Origin: Pleodorina starrii | Taxonomy: Eukaryota; Chlorophyta; Chlorophyceae; Chlamydomonadales; Volvocaceae | Length of the DNA: 64,000 nt | NCBI GenBank assembly: GCA_030267565.1 | Contig: BRXU01000008.1 | Span: 744,001-808,000 of the forward strand | Reading direction: 5' to 3' | Shown: piece after piece, positions 10,001 to 20,501 of the stretch | Layout: each line of letters begins with the position of its first letter | Position numbering within the stretch: the first letter of the stretch is position 1 | Made by a program: the position numbers and the translations under genes | Notes under the pieces: model-generated | Databases searched by the model: none | The model's input: only the letters and a program-made list of their open reading frames with translations | What the model was told of the DNA's origin: nothing

Positions 10001-13000
10001 GGTTGACCTGTGCGATGCGATTCATCATTCGTACTCGTTGCAGCAACCAGCCACCGGGATAACCTTGGAAGCCCAGCCCGGGGCTGGGTTGTGCGGGCTG
10101 GTTCGGGGTTCGAATGTTTGAATTTAGACCTCGCTACGGTGTGACTACTGCACGGTATCCCAGGAGTGTGAAGAACGCAAACCGGGATTGTGGACATGCC
10201 CTGCATGTGCAGTAGGGTGTACGACCGTACGGTATGTACGAATCCCTGATGAGACCGCGGCCCCTTACTGCTACCTCTCCTGCGCAGGTCGCTGCTGGAG
10301 TGGCTACGGGTTTCCAAAGACGAGGAGGACGGGTGGGAAGGCGGCGGCGGGGGCGAAGACGACTCAGGGCAGCGATCAAACGGCGCCGTGGCGGTACTGG
10401 GGGCCGCCGGACTGCAGCTGGCGGCATCGGGCGGCCATCGGCGGTTGGCGGATTGGGTTATGGCGGATCTTAGGGGGTCTGCCAGGCCACAGGTCGGTCA
10501 CGACGGACATGTTTACTGGTTTGTTGTTAGTGGTGTGTACGAATGGGTCAGGGCAGGGGTTCGGGGAACCCTGACTTCTGAAGCTGCACAGGGGTCTGGG
10601 CTTTGGAAAAGAGGTAGGGTGACGCAGGTGCCAAACAAGCTGTGATGATAAAGTTATATATGCAGCGCGGGATAGTTGCTTGTCGGGTGCAGAGTGCTCG
10701 CCGGAGTTTCAAAAGCAAGCCACACCCGACCGTGTCCTGCCTGCCTGCACCCCGCCCCCCTCCCACCCTGGACTCGCTTGGACAGTTGTACAGTCTCCGC
10801 TACGCCGTACTACATTTGGCGCATGCGGCTGCGGCAGCGGCCGTGGATGCCGATAAAAGGGGCTGTGGTAAAGGCGGTGAAGGCAGCAGCAGCAGCCGCA
10901 ATTCCACCACCAGACACGCGGATCAGCCAGCGTCGTCCTCTGCATCCTCACAGCCGCCATCGCCGCCGCATTCCTCCGCCTTGGCTTGTGCGGCACGTGT
11001 ACGGCAGCTGGACGAGCTGCTGCTGGACTTTGACTTCTGGCGGCAGGTCGGCCGGAAACTATTTGGGCAGGCTTGCAGTCTTCGTGCACGCACACCTGCC
11101 CGTTTCATTACAGATGGTGGTAGTCTCAGTGAAGCTTGGCAGGCCCCCCGTCAGGCCCCCGCCCAGCCACCCCGTTGCATGCTCAATATATATATATATA
11201 CCCGATTGGGTCTTCCCATTTATAACCGAGAGGCCGCATCGTTCCGGAGTACTTCCCCGCAGGGTGGCTATCTTATTTTGCCGAGTATCTACGGCCAGAG
11301 ATACTCCTGGCTCAGAAGCGCTGAGAGCATCTGTCAGGATCTGTCTAGGAGGGGATTTACCCGGCTAAACACGGTCCCGAGAGATATCATGCCCACCTGT
11401 GAGGCCGAATTATCTAAACCTTCAGCTTTTTGCACGGCAAAAGTATCTTCAGATTTCCAAAATTTTCTCCCGAATATATATCCATATCTTAAGATAGCCA
11501 CCCTGCTAGCTTCCCCGCCCTGGCTCCATTGCACCCGCCGCTAGCTCACGACATGTATGCCAGCCGCCGGTCCTGTATGTCTTGTCCTGTCCCTCACACG
11601 TACCCAGTCACCTCCCTTCCATCTTTCCCCCATTGGATGGATAGGTGTACACCAGCAACCTGGGCACTGCCGTGCTGAGGGACCTGATGACGCTGCAGCC
11701 TGGGCTGGACTCGCCCGTCGCACGTGATATGGTGAAAAGATGGGACCGTGTGTTGTCGTGGCGACAGTATATAACTATATATATGCGGGTGCATGCATTG
11801 TGTGCGAGCGAGCACTGTGATGTGTTTTGGCAACCAACGTGGTATGTGTTACGGTTTCACGACCCATCGATATGCATGGCGAGTAAGGAAGAGTGTTCAT
11901 TGGTGTTCATTTTCTTTCTTTTTTTGTTCATTGGGAGGAAGCGGGGGTTGAGCAGGAGGGACCAGCAGGGCGCAGGCAGGAGGCAGGAGCAGGCCGCATG
12001 CTCCGTCGCAGCAGGCAGGAGGTCCCACTTGCTTGCAGGCAGCTTGCTCGACACACGCCCTCGTCCCTCCTGTGCCGCTGCCGTACAGGTGCGAATGATC
12101 CAGAGGGACCACTCCACCCTGCAGCGTGAGCCCGAGCTCATCGAACAGCTCGCGTTTGAGACGCCCCTCGGCTCTGCCACCCGGGCTGCAGCTGCCCGAT
12201 CCCGGTACCGAAATGGCACCACCTGCCGTCCAAAGTCTGTGGGAGTCACTGCCTTATCATCGTCACCGAAGCAGCAGGAGCAGCAGCAGCAGCATCAGGA
12301 AGCTTGTGTGGTGGTGGCGCCGGTGTACCGTGCATGGCCGGCCTGCTTGGCGCTGGTGAATACCAAGGACGACATGCTCTTCATGCGCAGAGGCAACAGA
12401 AAGGAGGTCACCGCGGTGCGCTTCTCCCCCGACGGCTCCTTGATCGCGGCGGCAAACGGCGAGGGCAAGGTGTGCTTTGTTGCATGAGGGAGGGAGGGAG
12501 GGAGGGAGGGAGGGAGGACGCAAGGATTGAAGGACAAGGGGTGTCGGCTTCCTTGAAGCCTAAAAAAGGGCGGGGATCCACTCAATCCGTTCGGGTGGAG
12601 TTGAAGATGCGGACGCCGGAGTGTAAGATAGGCGTGTGGGTCGGACGAGACTAAGTTAAGGGTATTGTCGTTTATCTATTTGCACGGCGGGAAACCCAAC
12701 TGGGGGCAACAGCTTCGTGCCCCCATCCACCTGCCATCAACCCCATCACCACTCCCATCCGGGTACTCACTTCGCGACTTCGGTTGACTTCACCTCGATC
12801 TATTTGCCAGCTCTGCAACTGTACTGCTTTGCTTCAATCCCGCCCACCGCCCCACACATACATACATTCCAGCCCCAATCATGCTGCTCGCCGCCCCAAA
12901 CGAACCTCCTCTCCGTCCTTTCCTGCACTTTGACACCTGGTTTATTTCAGGTTATGCTGTACGACTCGGCCAGCGGCGAGAGGGTGCTGTGGCTCGACGG

Positions 13001-16000
13001 CCACAAAGGTTACGTGCGTGGCATTGTGTTCGTGAGCTTGAACGCCGATGTGCCTCACCCTGCTGAGACAACGGGGAGATGCATCGGTAGCAACAACAAC
13101 GGCATCGAGAGGGCTGCTGCTGCTGAGGTGGGCAGCACCGCCGCCAGCAGAAGCATCAACAGCAGCTGCAGCAGTGGACACGGCATCAGCGGCGGCGGCG
13201 GCGGGGGCCAAGTGCAGCGGCAGCCCACCCATGATGAGGACAGCAGGTACTCGCAGCAGCAGCAGCAGCAGCAGCGCCGCCAGCACTCCCAACTGTTGGT
13301 GGCTTCCGCCGGATACGACGAGACGATTCGGCTTCGGGACATATTTACCGGTGCGACGGTTTGGAGTTGGTGGTTGGTCGTCGTTTGGGGGTTGGGCGGT
13401 TGACGCCCCCCCCCTGTCAGCCGCCAATGCTCGTCCACGCACTGAATAATCAGGATCCTGATTGACTGTCATGTTGTGGTACATGGTACAACAATAGAGT
13501 TTCCACCTAACGGAGGATAACAGGTGTACGATACCCAATAGATCAGGAACCAGCAATTGCACCGTATTTCCCACACAACCAAGCGAATGGGCGCCTGGAT
13601 GGGCGCACCTGCCCGCGCCTGGGCGAGCCTGGCCCGCGCCTTGGCCCGGGCTGTCGCACAGTGTATGTCCCCGCTCGCCAGCCTCCATCCATCACCAAAT
13701 GTATGTTCCGCCATGCTTTCTAGCTCCTTGTCACGCATACCCCGCCCTCTCCTCCCTGCGTGCTGCTCTCTGGCGTCCCAGGCCGTCTATCTACGGTACC
13801 GCGCCCAACTAATCTCCGTCCCTACATAAAGACCCGCCTAGCTAAAACCCTAAAACCCTTAACCAAAACCCTAACTCCCCGCTTCCCGCCACCATCATCA
13901 GGCGAGCAGGTGGCATGCCTGTGCTATCACGAGAGCCCAATCACCTCACTCTGTGTCAGCTCGGATGGCGGCCACATGGCGTCCACGGACAAGGACGGCG
14001 TGGTGCGTGGGGAATCATTTGCGTGCTTGACGAAACCACAAAGAAGGAATATAGGCCGACATTAATTGGTGAACGATCCCAGCAACATTTATTAAGTTAG
14101 CGTACTCATTACCAACGCTGATGTCGTACCATTACGGGAATAGCTGAGACCGCACTGCCACCGGACCGACCCATGCAGACGATTACACACGACATAACAA
14201 CATTGGCACGAGCAACCAGATAGACAGCACGATCGACCCGACAAAGGATTACTCATCTGCGCTCAACAGAGGAAAAGGGGCAAACAGGAGCAAGGGATTG
14301 AGAAGGGTGCAAATAATTGCAATGGCGAACGAAAGGGAAGGAAGCAAGAAAGGGCAGGAATGGATTGCAGGTGGGAGCATGACCAGGAACACAGGAAAAC
14401 CGACAGCAGGATGAGGTGGTAGGCTACACGGTGCGAAAGAGGGCAGTAATGGATTGCGGTCTATCCGGAGTTACACGGGAAGCGAGGAACAATGAAACTG
14501 ACGAGTAAGATGAGGGAAGACGACAACAAGCGATGTCGTCGGCTTCCTCGAAGCCAGAAGGGCGGGGACCCTCTGAATCCGCACAGGCCAATACCGTAGT
14601 GGCTGCATGCGTGAAGTTAGATGTTCGAATTGTCATATGACCGGGGTGCCGGGGGCGTCGCCCAATATGTTAATGATAATGTTTTGCGGGTACAGCCGCA
14701 CGGAAGACTACACGGACGGACTGGGCCATCCCTAGGGCGGGGGCGGGGCCCCCCCGAACACGCTTCACGCTTGGCCCCCGCTGACATCGGAGGGAACTGA
14801 AAGGAAGAAAGAAAGGAAGGAAGAAAGAAATCTACACATACATAGAACCTTCCTAGGGAGAGAGGGAGAGGTGCAGGGAATGTGGAGAGGTGACGAAATG
14901 CAGGACGTGGCCGGTTGGCGGACCGTGAAGGGCCGGCTGCCCACCACACCGCCGGCATACATGTGTGGACGATTTCAGCGATGAGTGGAACCGGATGCAT
15001 GGCAGGGTGGCTATCTTATTTTGCTGAGTATCTACGGCCAGAGATACTCCTGGCTCAGAAGCGCTGAGAGTATCTGTCAGGATCTGCCAAGGAGGGGATT
15101 TTCCCGGCTAAACACGGCCCCTGGAGATATCATGCCCACCTGTGAGGCCGGATTATCTAAACCTTCAGCTTTTGGCACGGCAAAAGTATCTTCAGATTTC
15201 CAAAATTTCCCCCCGAATATATATTCATATCTTAAGATAGCCACCCTGATGCATGGGTGATGCACAAAAGGGTGGAGCCCAGACTGCCCAGGATGTAATA
15301 AGCGGCAGGTACTGGAACTAGGTCGGCTATCTAGATGGCAGGGCTCAATGGGGGCCCGTCCTTTTGTGGTGGAATATCCGGCCAAGTGGGATTGCGGATG
15401 TGCCAAGCCAGTCCTGTCCCAATGCTTAGGTGCCAGATGTGCCCGGCGCGCCGGGCACATCTGGCACGGTGCCGTTCAATCATGTTTGGTCCGCGGACCA
15501 AACATGATTGAACGGCACCGTCTGAGGCATACCGTATGTGCCGAACCATTGTAGGCGCACCGAAGGAGAACAGGCCGTTGCTGCGGGCGACACTCTTTCC
15601 TTTTTTTGCACCAGCCTTGTGGGTCCCCACCCATCCATGCACACACACGTGCACACCACCCCCAAACCATCACGGCATGCAGGTCGTCATCTGGCGCCTG
15701 AAACCGGCGGTGTCAGCGGCGGCGGCTGCGGCCGCCATCCAGGCACTGCCGACCCGCGGGTCACACGGGCCGAGGGAGGCCTCCTGCTGCGCCTTCACTC
15801 CGGACGGCCTCATGCTGGCTAGCGGTGGGAAGGACGGCTGCGTGAGGATGTGGGATGTGGCAACGGGGGAGAAGGTGAGATAGGCGGAGTGGATGATGAT
15901 GGGATGTGGGGGTAGGTCTCAGGGCGTACACATCTTTGTGGCCATGTGTTTTGTGTACGTTTTTTTGGTGACGCTTTCTGGTAGGGCGGAGCCCCCAGAT

Positions 16001-19000
16001 TCTGGTAGGGCGGAGCCCCCAGATCGCGATAGGGCGAAGTCCCCAGATAGAAAATATCGCCACGATCACATGGGGGTCGGGCATGGCTTGGGATGTACCA
16101 TAAATGTGGTTCGTTCTGAATGAACCTGTGGAGCTTCTCGGTTTGCATGTTGGCCTGTGCATGCTGAACGGGGAATGGGCTGTCCCCACTACAATCATAA
16201 CAAGGATGCTTCTGGCGGGCCCCTTGCCGATGCTCTGGTGGGCCCCTTGCGTTTCGACTTCAGATGGGGAAAGTCGAGGCCGCCGCTGACATCTCTGCCG
16301 GCTACGCTGCACCCTCACTGAATGCGAAAACCGTGACCACCACCGCGGCTGGAGGTTCCGGGGCGAATAACGCGGACACGGTCAAGTGCGTGGCGTTCGC
16401 AGCAGACGGCGCTTCGCTGTTGGTGGGGATGTCAGGCGGCGAGATCGGTGTATGGCGGCGAGAACCACCGTCGTCGCTGTGCCTGGCACAGGCGCAGGCA
16501 GGCACAAAAGCGCCGCCAGGAATTCCCACTTGGCGTCTTCGCCTGGTTTTTCACGGCCATGCCTCCCACGTGAGCGCCCTGGTGGCAGCACGGGACGGGC
16601 GTACGGCATACAGCTCAGGCGTCGACAGCACGGTACGGCAAGGAAGGAATCGCGGGCGAGGGGAGCCGTAAATGCGTGCAGCATTGCCAAGATTATTGTT
16701 CCGCTTCTTAATGCCGGGACAATGCTCTGCCTTGAACACCCAATAACATGGTTCATACTTTGACGGGTTGAATCCAACTGACCAGGAGCAATTCAGGAGG
16801 TGGCTAGGGTTATGAGAGGTTAAAGACGCCAAAGCTAGGTTTTCCGCGGACACATGTGCTCTGTTGGCGCGCACCGCAGGTTCGTGTGTGGGATCTGGCC
16901 GCGGGCCGCAAGCTTGCCGTACTGTACGGCCACTCATTTGACGTGTGCGGCTGCGATCTGTCGTACGACGGGCGGCTGCTGGCGTCTGCATCCGTGGACG
17001 GATCGGTACGTACGGCACTGCGTGCAGATGAACTCCGTGGCCAGGGAGCAACGAACTGTGCATGATATCGTGTCAGGGTTCCCACCAATGGGAAGCCCAG
17101 TAGTCTCGCTGTCTGTGCGTGTCCGAAAGCAGGGAGTCCAGGGCACGGTGTGTGGCAGTGGAAGTGGTGATTGGCAGTCATCAATTATATTGTTATTGGC
17201 CATTATCCATCACTAACCACCACCACTAACCACAAACTGCCGTTGGCAGATTCGCATCTGGGACGCCCGTGCTGCCGCCAGCAACCCAACGCCGCGCCAG
17301 CACGCCCTGGGCGTCGTACAGATGGCTGTAGCAGCCGACAAAGGCTACGTGGTGACAGCCTCGGAGGACAAGACGGTCGGTGTCTGGGCTCTGCCGCCGC
17401 CCTCAGCACTGCTTGCGCCACCAAGATCAAACACAACGCCGGCATCGGAGGTTAGGGCGGGGGTTCCGGCACCAGGACCAAAGCCACCGCCCGCCGCCAA
17501 GGATGAGCAGCAGAAGCAGCGTCGGCCCCCGCAGGACAGGGAGCAGCAGCAGCTGCAGCAGCAGGAGAAGGGCAGCCGAGGCGGCCGTGGCGGCGGCGGC
17601 TTGGGGCTGTTGATGCGGATCAAAAGCTACACCAGGCCTGTCGCCTCCGTTGCAGTCGCGGCGGACGGGGTGACCGTCGCCAGCGCATCCGGCTGCCAGG
17701 TATGTAATTCACGCACAGGTATCGAGCGAGGTGATTGTACAGTAACTGTCTTTGCTCTTACGTCTTGTATCTAGCCTGCACCGTACCACAGTACCTGCAC
17801 GGCATATATAGTATAAACTCAACCGACGGACTTCCTGTAACATGTAATTAGATATGCAACCTGCAACGCAGCAATAAACAATGTTTCGCCGCAACCAGCA
17901 ATGCCGGCCGGCATGCTGAGACAGAAGCCACCGTGCGCGCAATAGTGTAACGCAACGCCGTACATTGCAGGTGCGAGTGCACCGCCTGGACCGACCCACG
18001 GTTCCGGGTCTGGTACTGCCGGCCGGCCATGCCAAACCTGTCGAGACTCTTGGCTTCAATGCAATGGGCACACGACTGGCTTCCGGTTGCGAGGACGGCA
18101 ACCTGGCGGTGTGGGACGCAGTCGCCTGGAAGGAACAGTACTTCAATAGCGGCGGTGAAGCCGCCGCCGCCGGCGACCAGGCTTGGCGTTGGCCTCTGCT
18201 GTGGGACAGCCCGGCGGGTACTGGCGAACACATGTACAGCCTCGCCTGGTCTCCAACGGATGACCTCATGGCGACCGGTCATGACCGTAACCTAATCGTA
18301 ATCAGCGGCTTGTGGCTGGGCAGGGAGCCGCGTTTGCTGCGGCACGAGTCCTACCAGCCGTTCGATTGCACGTTCAGTGATGATGTACGTGGCTTGGCGT
18401 GGTCAGCCGACGGGCGGTGGTTAGCGGGCGGGTCCAGCAGAGGCTGCGCACGCGTGTGGGACATCACGAGCGGGAAGCAGGTGTGTACTGTAGAAAGTTT
18501 ACACTGGACCGTAAGCCCGAGCGTGGGTTAAGGGAACAGACTGATGCCTCTTCGGCGGGTACTTTCAGCCCATTACCGCGGTGACCGCCTTTTTGACTAA
18601 GATGGGTTGCTTCTCCCACCCACTCCGTGTCTGGGCTCCGTCTCACTCGGATCACATCTGGGTACCCGCACGCATTTTTCCCAGATATGCCAGACACATC
18701 ATTGTTGAACATTCAACCGTGATGAGTTCTACCAGTGCAGGGGACAGGGACATGGCTAAAGAGCCATGCGATCACCTGCTGTTCGTTACCACACCAGGGC
18801 CCCCATCGGTCACCCAGCCCTCTGCGAAGGCCGGGATCGAACTGGTGACCTCTCGGGCACCAATTTAGTGCCCTAACTCTCAGGCACTCCTAGGGGATGT
18901 GTGTACTGTACCGGTAGCTTTGTTGTGTAGGAGGTATGGGGTGCTTTATTTCAGGGATCCGGAAGAGGGAAGTACGTACGAGAGAAGCGCAAACAAATGG

Positions 19001-20501
19001 AGCACAACGGAGCAGCACCGTAAACTGATGTATGGCAGTGCTTTAGGGGATGGGAATTTGCCATACATTGGGGCGGCCGTGCGCGTGCCGTGTCGCTCGT
19101 GGGTCGTGGGTGTGGGATTGTGTTGCTGCAGCCGGCGGCACTCACTGCTGCACCCACCGGGCACATTGCCGCAACGCTGGCTCCCTAGCTACCACACATC
19201 GCTGCCGAAAGATTTGCCATCACGCACTGCTCCGTCGCTGAACCGGATGTGTAATAATTGCGTTGCTGTGTGGTAAGCAAGGGAAAACGCTTAGCGTTAT
19301 GCGTGCGTCGGTGTATTCTTTCAGGTTGCAGCCGTCCAGCACGCAAGGGGCGTGTGGGCACTGGCGTTCGATCCGCTGGACCGCAACTTGCTGGCGACTT
19401 GCCCGTGCGATGGTACGGCAGGTGAGATAATAAGCTGAGGATGAGAAAGATTCGAGCGAGGGTACCTTGCTACCTGCACCGCAGATGGGGCGGCGCTGTG
19501 TATGAGCGCCAGTAGTGCACCACTCGACAGCAGCGCGTGAGCACAACACGGGGTGTCAGGAGGAGCTGTTAGTTCGTTGCAGTCCAAAACTCCAAATGCA
19601 GGTGGTGCAAGGTATGCGGCACCCACGTGCGATGATGGCACGGCAGGTATACCGGTATGGCTCTACGATGAAGCAGAGATTGATTGGTTACTTGCACCGA
19701 CAAGTGGCTGGGGCCACTGGCTGGTAACTTGGGCAAACGACTGGATGGCGAGGAAATGGCCAGCTTGTGTCAGGGCTTGATCCTATCTCAAGGTTGCGGT
19801 TGCTGGACAGTTCCCATTACCCGCCTTCACCCCCAACCAGCAACCAATAACCGCTACCCCCCGCCGGGCGGTGCCCTAGGAACGAAATCATCCCGCCCCT
19901 TCCTTCCTGCTCCACCCGTAACCCGTTCCCATACCCGATCCCATACCCCCCCTCCCCTTACACCACATACACTCGTAGTCATCTGGAACCTGTCCGACCT
20001 GCGATGCCCAGCCCGAGTCGCCACACTCAAGGGCCACCAGGGCTTTCTGCGCAGTGTGGCTTTCTTGACACGACCTGCCAGCTCCCCCGTCACAGCGGCG
20101 CAAGCAGCTGCTGCTGCCCCTGGAGCGCAGAACACCGCGGTATGCAGAGGTGGAGGCGGAGGCGGTGGCGGTGGCGTGAGCAGGCAGATCATCACGGCTG
20201 GCATGGATGCCACCGTGCGGCTGTGGTCGTACGACGAGGCCGTACGGCGCCGCGAGGTGACGTATGTGTGTCCCTGGGCTGTTACCGGACCACGGTAAGG
20301 TCCGTAATGCGGGCAAGCCAGCAATCAACCGACCTTGGGCGGGGCTAGGCATCGACACCCGCAACCGGGGCCCGTTGCATTTTGGCCACTGCGCATGTGG
20401 CAGCTGGCAAGGGGGTGCAGGCATTGGGGTGGGATCCTCCGGCCGCACTGTACCGTATGCACGCCACTCAGAGCGGCGCAGTAATTTCGCTGTGGCTATG
20501 A
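7053..20501 (+). CDS. NACHT (STAND) NTPase with WD40 repeats, 18 visible exons, N-terminus missing
   Basis: Phase-consistent exons: 7053-7366, 7606-7874, 8375-8858, 9225-9854, 10288-10492, 10786-11046, 11645-11731, 12089-12469, 12951-13350, 13902-14002, 15683-15874, 16264-16632, 16880-17005, 17250-17699, 17971-18480, 19325-19421, 19979-20256, 20421-20501. They give about 1745 residues. The Walker A GPVGCGKS (about residue 111), Walker B LLVVDGLDEAED (about 335) and sensor-like VRLLVTLRP (about 371) define a NACHT ATPase. A helical segment ending HRSLLEWL follows, then WD40 repeats from about residue 858. Family knowledge: STAND proteins are ligand-gated, oligomerising switches, often in innate immunity or cell-death control. 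No effector domain is visible because the 5' end is lost or lies beyond the retrotransposon. The last exon is least certain: a GTATGT donor five bases downstream gives a different C-terminus. Ligand and function are unknown. Confidence 0.85.
7606..10492 (+). other. NACHT ATPase module of the NACHT-WD40 gene (exons 2-5)
   Basis: Exon 2 (7606-7874) carries the P-loop and the NACHT-typical FCHAGDAASLDP...HSLAFQLA stretch. Exon 3 (8375-8858) carries SRLDSAFNTLLLKPLEE and the Walker B segment with paired acidic residues (DGLDEAED). Between these two motifs exon 3 encodes a roughly 100-residue strongly acidic, low-complexity insert (many Asp/Glu, about 8460-8760) that is not part of the canonical fold. 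Exon 4 (9225-9854) has the VRLLVTLRP strand and a winged-helix-like region ending LPGWGVAFRVLEG...NVLHR. Exon 5 begins SLLEWL, completing the HRSLLEWL signature across a phase-2 intron. Confidence 0.8.
11260..11505. mobile_element. hAT-like MITE, copy 1 (intron 6 of the NACHT-WD40 gene)
   Basis: This 246-bp element has terminal inverted repeats CAGGGTGGCTATCTTA / TAAGATAGCCACCCTG. The left flank is CTTCCCCG (11252-11259). The same eight bases recur on the right at 11510-11517, separated from the element by four extra bases (CTAG). The 5'-CAGGG terminus and 8-bp duplication fit the hAT superfamily. It encodes no transposase, so it is non-autonomous. Confidence 0.85.
12488..12518 (+). repeat. 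(GGGA)n microsatellite
   Basis: About eight tandem GGGA/GAGG units lie in intron 8 of the NACHT-WD40 gene, just after the donor site. Confidence 0.9.
12542..12606 (+). repeat. Dispersed short repeat with GGCTTC hairpin, copy 1
   Basis: The segment begins TGTCGGCTTCCTTGAAGCC (GGCTTC-CTT-GAAGCC can fold) and continues with an A-rich spacer, GGGCGGGG, CCACT, AATCCGT and GGGTGGAGTTGA. The same order of blocks recurs at 14538-14587 and 56217-56281. It is intronic here. The parent element is not identified. Confidence 0.65.
13842..13875 (-). repeat. Interstitial telomere-like repeat
   Basis: The run contains CCCTAAAA-type units (CTAAAACCCTAAAACCCTT, then AAAACCCTAAC) about 25 bp before exon 10 of the NACHT-WD40 gene. 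The unit equals the TTTTAGGG telomere repeat of Chlamydomonas read on the minus strand. Confidence 0.6.
14003..15002. other. Repeat-rich intron 10 of the NACHT-WD40 gene, left part
   Basis: No exon is supported here. The stretch holds a diverged copy of the GGCTTC-hairpin repeat (14538-14587), a GC-rich inverted segment at 14734-14780 resembling the hairpin at 57320-57360, and an A/G-rich patch at 14796-14880. It probably represents old mobile-element debris. Confidence 0.5.
14538..14587 (+). repeat. Dispersed short repeat with GGCTTC hairpin, copy 2
   Basis: This copy reads GTCGGCTTCCTCGAAGCC, then AGAAGGGCGGGGACCCTCTG and AATCCG. It is shorter and more diverged than the copies at 12542 and 56217 but keeps the block order. 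Confidence 0.55.
15003..15248. mobile_element. hAT-like MITE, copy 2 (intron 10 of the NACHT-WD40 gene)
   Basis: This 246-bp copy is nearly identical to the one at 11260-11505, with the same CAGGGTGGC... termini. It is flanked by a perfect 8-bp duplication ATGCATGG (14995-15002 and 15249-15256), which fixes the element ends and supports hAT-type insertion. It has no coding capacity of its own; the open frame through both copies reflects their shared sequence. Confidence 0.92.
15430..15467. repeat. Perfect 38-bp palindrome without spacer
   Basis: The segment reads GTGCCAGATGTGCCCGGCG followed directly by its exact reverse complement, with a GGCGCGCC centre. It could form a cruciform in DNA or a hairpin in the pre-mRNA. 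It overlaps the next palindrome by two bases. Confidence 0.95.
15466..15521. repeat. Perfect 56-bp palindrome without spacer
   Basis: The centre is CCGCGG at 15491-15496. Every base from 15466 to 15493 pairs with 15494-15521 (left arm starts ACGGTGCCGTTCAATCATG). Both palindromes lie in intron 10 of the NACHT-WD40 gene, about 160 bp upstream of exon 11. Confidence 0.95.
15976..16047 (+). repeat. 24-bp tandem repeat, three units
   Basis: The unit is TTCTGGTAGGGCGGAGCCCC plus CAGA. Two units are near identical and the third is diverged (TCGCGATAGGGCGAAG...). It lies in intron 11 of the NACHT-WD40 gene. Confidence 0.85.

Larger units (their letters stand above)
12389..20501 (+). other. WD40 repeat region of the NACHT-WD40 gene
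   Basis: At least 11 WD40-like blades can be read over exons 8-18. Typical pieces are VTAVRFSPDGSLIAAA (end of exon 8), LWLDGHKGYVRGIVF (exon 9), MLASGGKDGCVRMWDVATG (exon 11), VRVWDLAAGRKLAVLYGH (exon 13), IRIWDARA and ASEDKTVGVWA (exon 14), LASGCEDGNLAVWD and LAGGSSRGCARVWDITSG (exon 15), and ITAGMDATVRLWSYD (exon 17). Several introns fall right before a blade's (V/I)R(V/I)WD strand, suggesting growth by exon duplication. Low-complexity insertions interrupt blades: Ser/Gln-rich in exon 9, Gln/Gly-rich in exon 14, Gly-rich in exon 17. WD40 propellers in STAND proteins usually act as the sensor. Confidence 0.8.

Noticed and set aside
11261..11504. Shared open frame in both MITE copies
   Set aside because: The shared frame comes from shared element sequence; no transposase motif and no start context.
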